Assembly (NCBI GenBank): GCA_016721015.1
Contig: JADKJL010000012.1
Location: 434,001 to 498,000 of the forward strand
Origin: Lysobacterales bacterium
GTDB taxonomy: Bacteria; Pseudomonadota; Gammaproteobacteria; Xanthomonadales; Rhodanobacteraceae
Reading direction: 5' to 3'
Length of the DNA stretch: 64,000 nucleotides
The position numbers and the translations under genes were made by a program. A model generated the notes under the pieces. The model worked only from the letters and a program-made list of their open reading frames with translations. It made no database searches and was not told where the DNA came from. Within the stretch, counting starts at the first letter, position 1; the number at the start of each line of letters is the position of its first letter. Shown one piece after another: positions 63,247 to 64,000 of this stretch.

Positions 63247-63670
63247 GGCGAATCTCCGGCAAGCACTAACCCCGGCATGGGGCGATGAAAGACGTGGAAT
63301 AACGGCGGGATCAGCATTCAGTCAGAATGCTGTGTCAAATCCGATCCGGATCAGCATCGGCAAGACATCATAGTTCAACTGCAACCCCCCGACAGGATTA
63401 GTCCCTGTCTCGTGAATGCTGGCTGTCTTCTCTTCAAATGCCTCAATCCGACGGCGTGCACTCATGCGAATCACATCGGGGTCGGCGCTGCTCGATAAGC
63501 AGGGAAACGCGCGATCAGGCGGTGCATCTTCCAAGCTGTCCTGCGCGTGAACCGCGTGGCCATTCAGTTCCAGGTTCATCCATGAGCAGGTTGGCGCGTG
63601 GCAGATTCCTATGGCGCATTGCTTAGCCCATGGGCGCTCGCGCAGCGCCCCCTATTAACGGAGCAAGCCG
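63247..63670. other. Intergenic region with one weak ORF
   Basis: A minus-strand frame at 63322-63579 (85 residues) ends in GGLQLNYDVLPMLIRIGFDTAF, which resembles the last strand of an outer-membrane barrel. It has no signal peptide and no good start signal, so it is left unannotated. Confidence 0.35.
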
Positions 63671-63949
63671 ATGAAATTTCCACGTATTGCGAACCCGCTG
63701 TTTGCCGCGTCACTGGTGATCGTTTCCCTGACTGCTTTCGCAGAACCTTCAGCCATGTCGACCGACAACGAAGTGGCGCCCGAGTGGACCAAGGCCGACA
63801 GCAACCGTGATGGCTTCCTGACCAAGGATGAGCTGGTTGCATTTCCCAACCTCGTGCATCACTTCGACCAAATCGACACCGACGGCGACACCAGGATCTC
63901 GCAGACCGAGTACAACGCCTGGGTCGATGGCGATCACAGGAAAGAATGA
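63671..63949 (+). CDS. Secreted EF-hand calcium-binding protein
   Basis: This 92-residue protein has a signal peptide (LFAASLVIVSLTAFAEPS). It has two EF-hand loops: D43-x-N45-x-D47-x-F49 to E54, and D69-x-D71-x-D73-x-R75 to E80. Both have the 12th-position Glu and good metal ligands. GGAG precedes the ATG. Small periplasmic calmodulin-like proteins of this type bind calcium; the partner is unknown. Confidence 0.9.
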   Translation: MKFPRIANPLFAASLVIVSLTAFAEPSAMSTDNEVAPEWTKADSNRDGFLTKDELVAFPNLVHHFDQIDTDGDTRISQTEYNAWVDGDHRKE

Positions 63950-64000
63950 CGGCAAGTGCCTCATTTGCCGCCGGGGTTCATTGCCTCCCAACCCCGGCGG

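Noticed and set aside
63322..63579. 85-residue minus-strand ORF ending like an outer-membrane strand
   Set aside because: No signal peptide, no ribosome site, and only the last strand looks barrel-like.

Overview
The window looks like chromosome of a GC-rich gammaproteobacterium of the Xanthomonadales/Lysobacterales, probably Rhodanobacteraceae-like. The evidence is a sucB-lpd pair, a PilH regulator, paired S9 peptidases, REP-type hairpins built on CTTCAG/CTGAAG arms, and secreted proteins that end in a D-x-I-F-x-x-G-F-E-like tail. That placement is inference from gene content; no 16S gene or other phylogenetic marker is present.

Region 1 (1-11.2 kb) is mostly housekeeping. It holds the 3' end of 2-oxoglutarate dehydrogenase E2 with lipoamide dehydrogenase, an AcuI/YhdH-type reductase, PilH, an hsp20-cbpA heat-shock pair with a candidate sigma-32 promoter, a peroxiredoxin, tRNA-Ser(CGA), an M48 protease, a TPR/SUMF1 protein, RNase D and tRNA-Ala(CGC). 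Region 2 (11.2-27 kb) is accessory and decayed. It holds a PspC pair, two tandem Sel1-like secreted paralogues, a subclass B3 metallo-beta-lactamase-like gene, a poly-G tract joined to a broken delta-60/RCC1 gene, an S9 peptidase, a 166-bp MITE, a leucine-rich-repeat (LRR) gene followed by a decayed copy, a nuclease-like protein that has lost catalytic residues and its 5' end, and a PQQ-propeller protein. Region 3 (27-41 kb) carries a Spy-like protein with a two-component system, cysD-cysNC sulfate activation, an amidohydrolase, an esterase-malectin protein, a tandem REP array, a GNAT enzyme, a BON protein, a second S9 peptidase and a YjdF-like membrane protein.

Region 4 (41.0-62.2 kb) is the most striking part. 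Twelve genes lie in a row on the minus strand: a periplasmic adaptor (frameshifted), a MacB-type ATPase, a 100-residue FtsX fragment, six consecutive ~800-residue permeases with duplicated MacB/FtsX modules (ADOP-like), a second ATPase, a sigma-54 activator and its histidine kinase. A near-consensus sigma-54 -24/-12 element lies just before the adaptor start, with an 18-bp palindrome about 75-90 bp further upstream. This suggests the kinase/activator pair at the far end drives the whole cluster.

Region 5 (62.2-64 kb) has a few small genes: an uncertain ORF, a DUF3309-like membrane peptide and an EF-hand protein.

Four secreted proteins in the window share the IFxxGF(E/D)-like C-terminal tail, which may be an undescribed sorting or anchoring signal.
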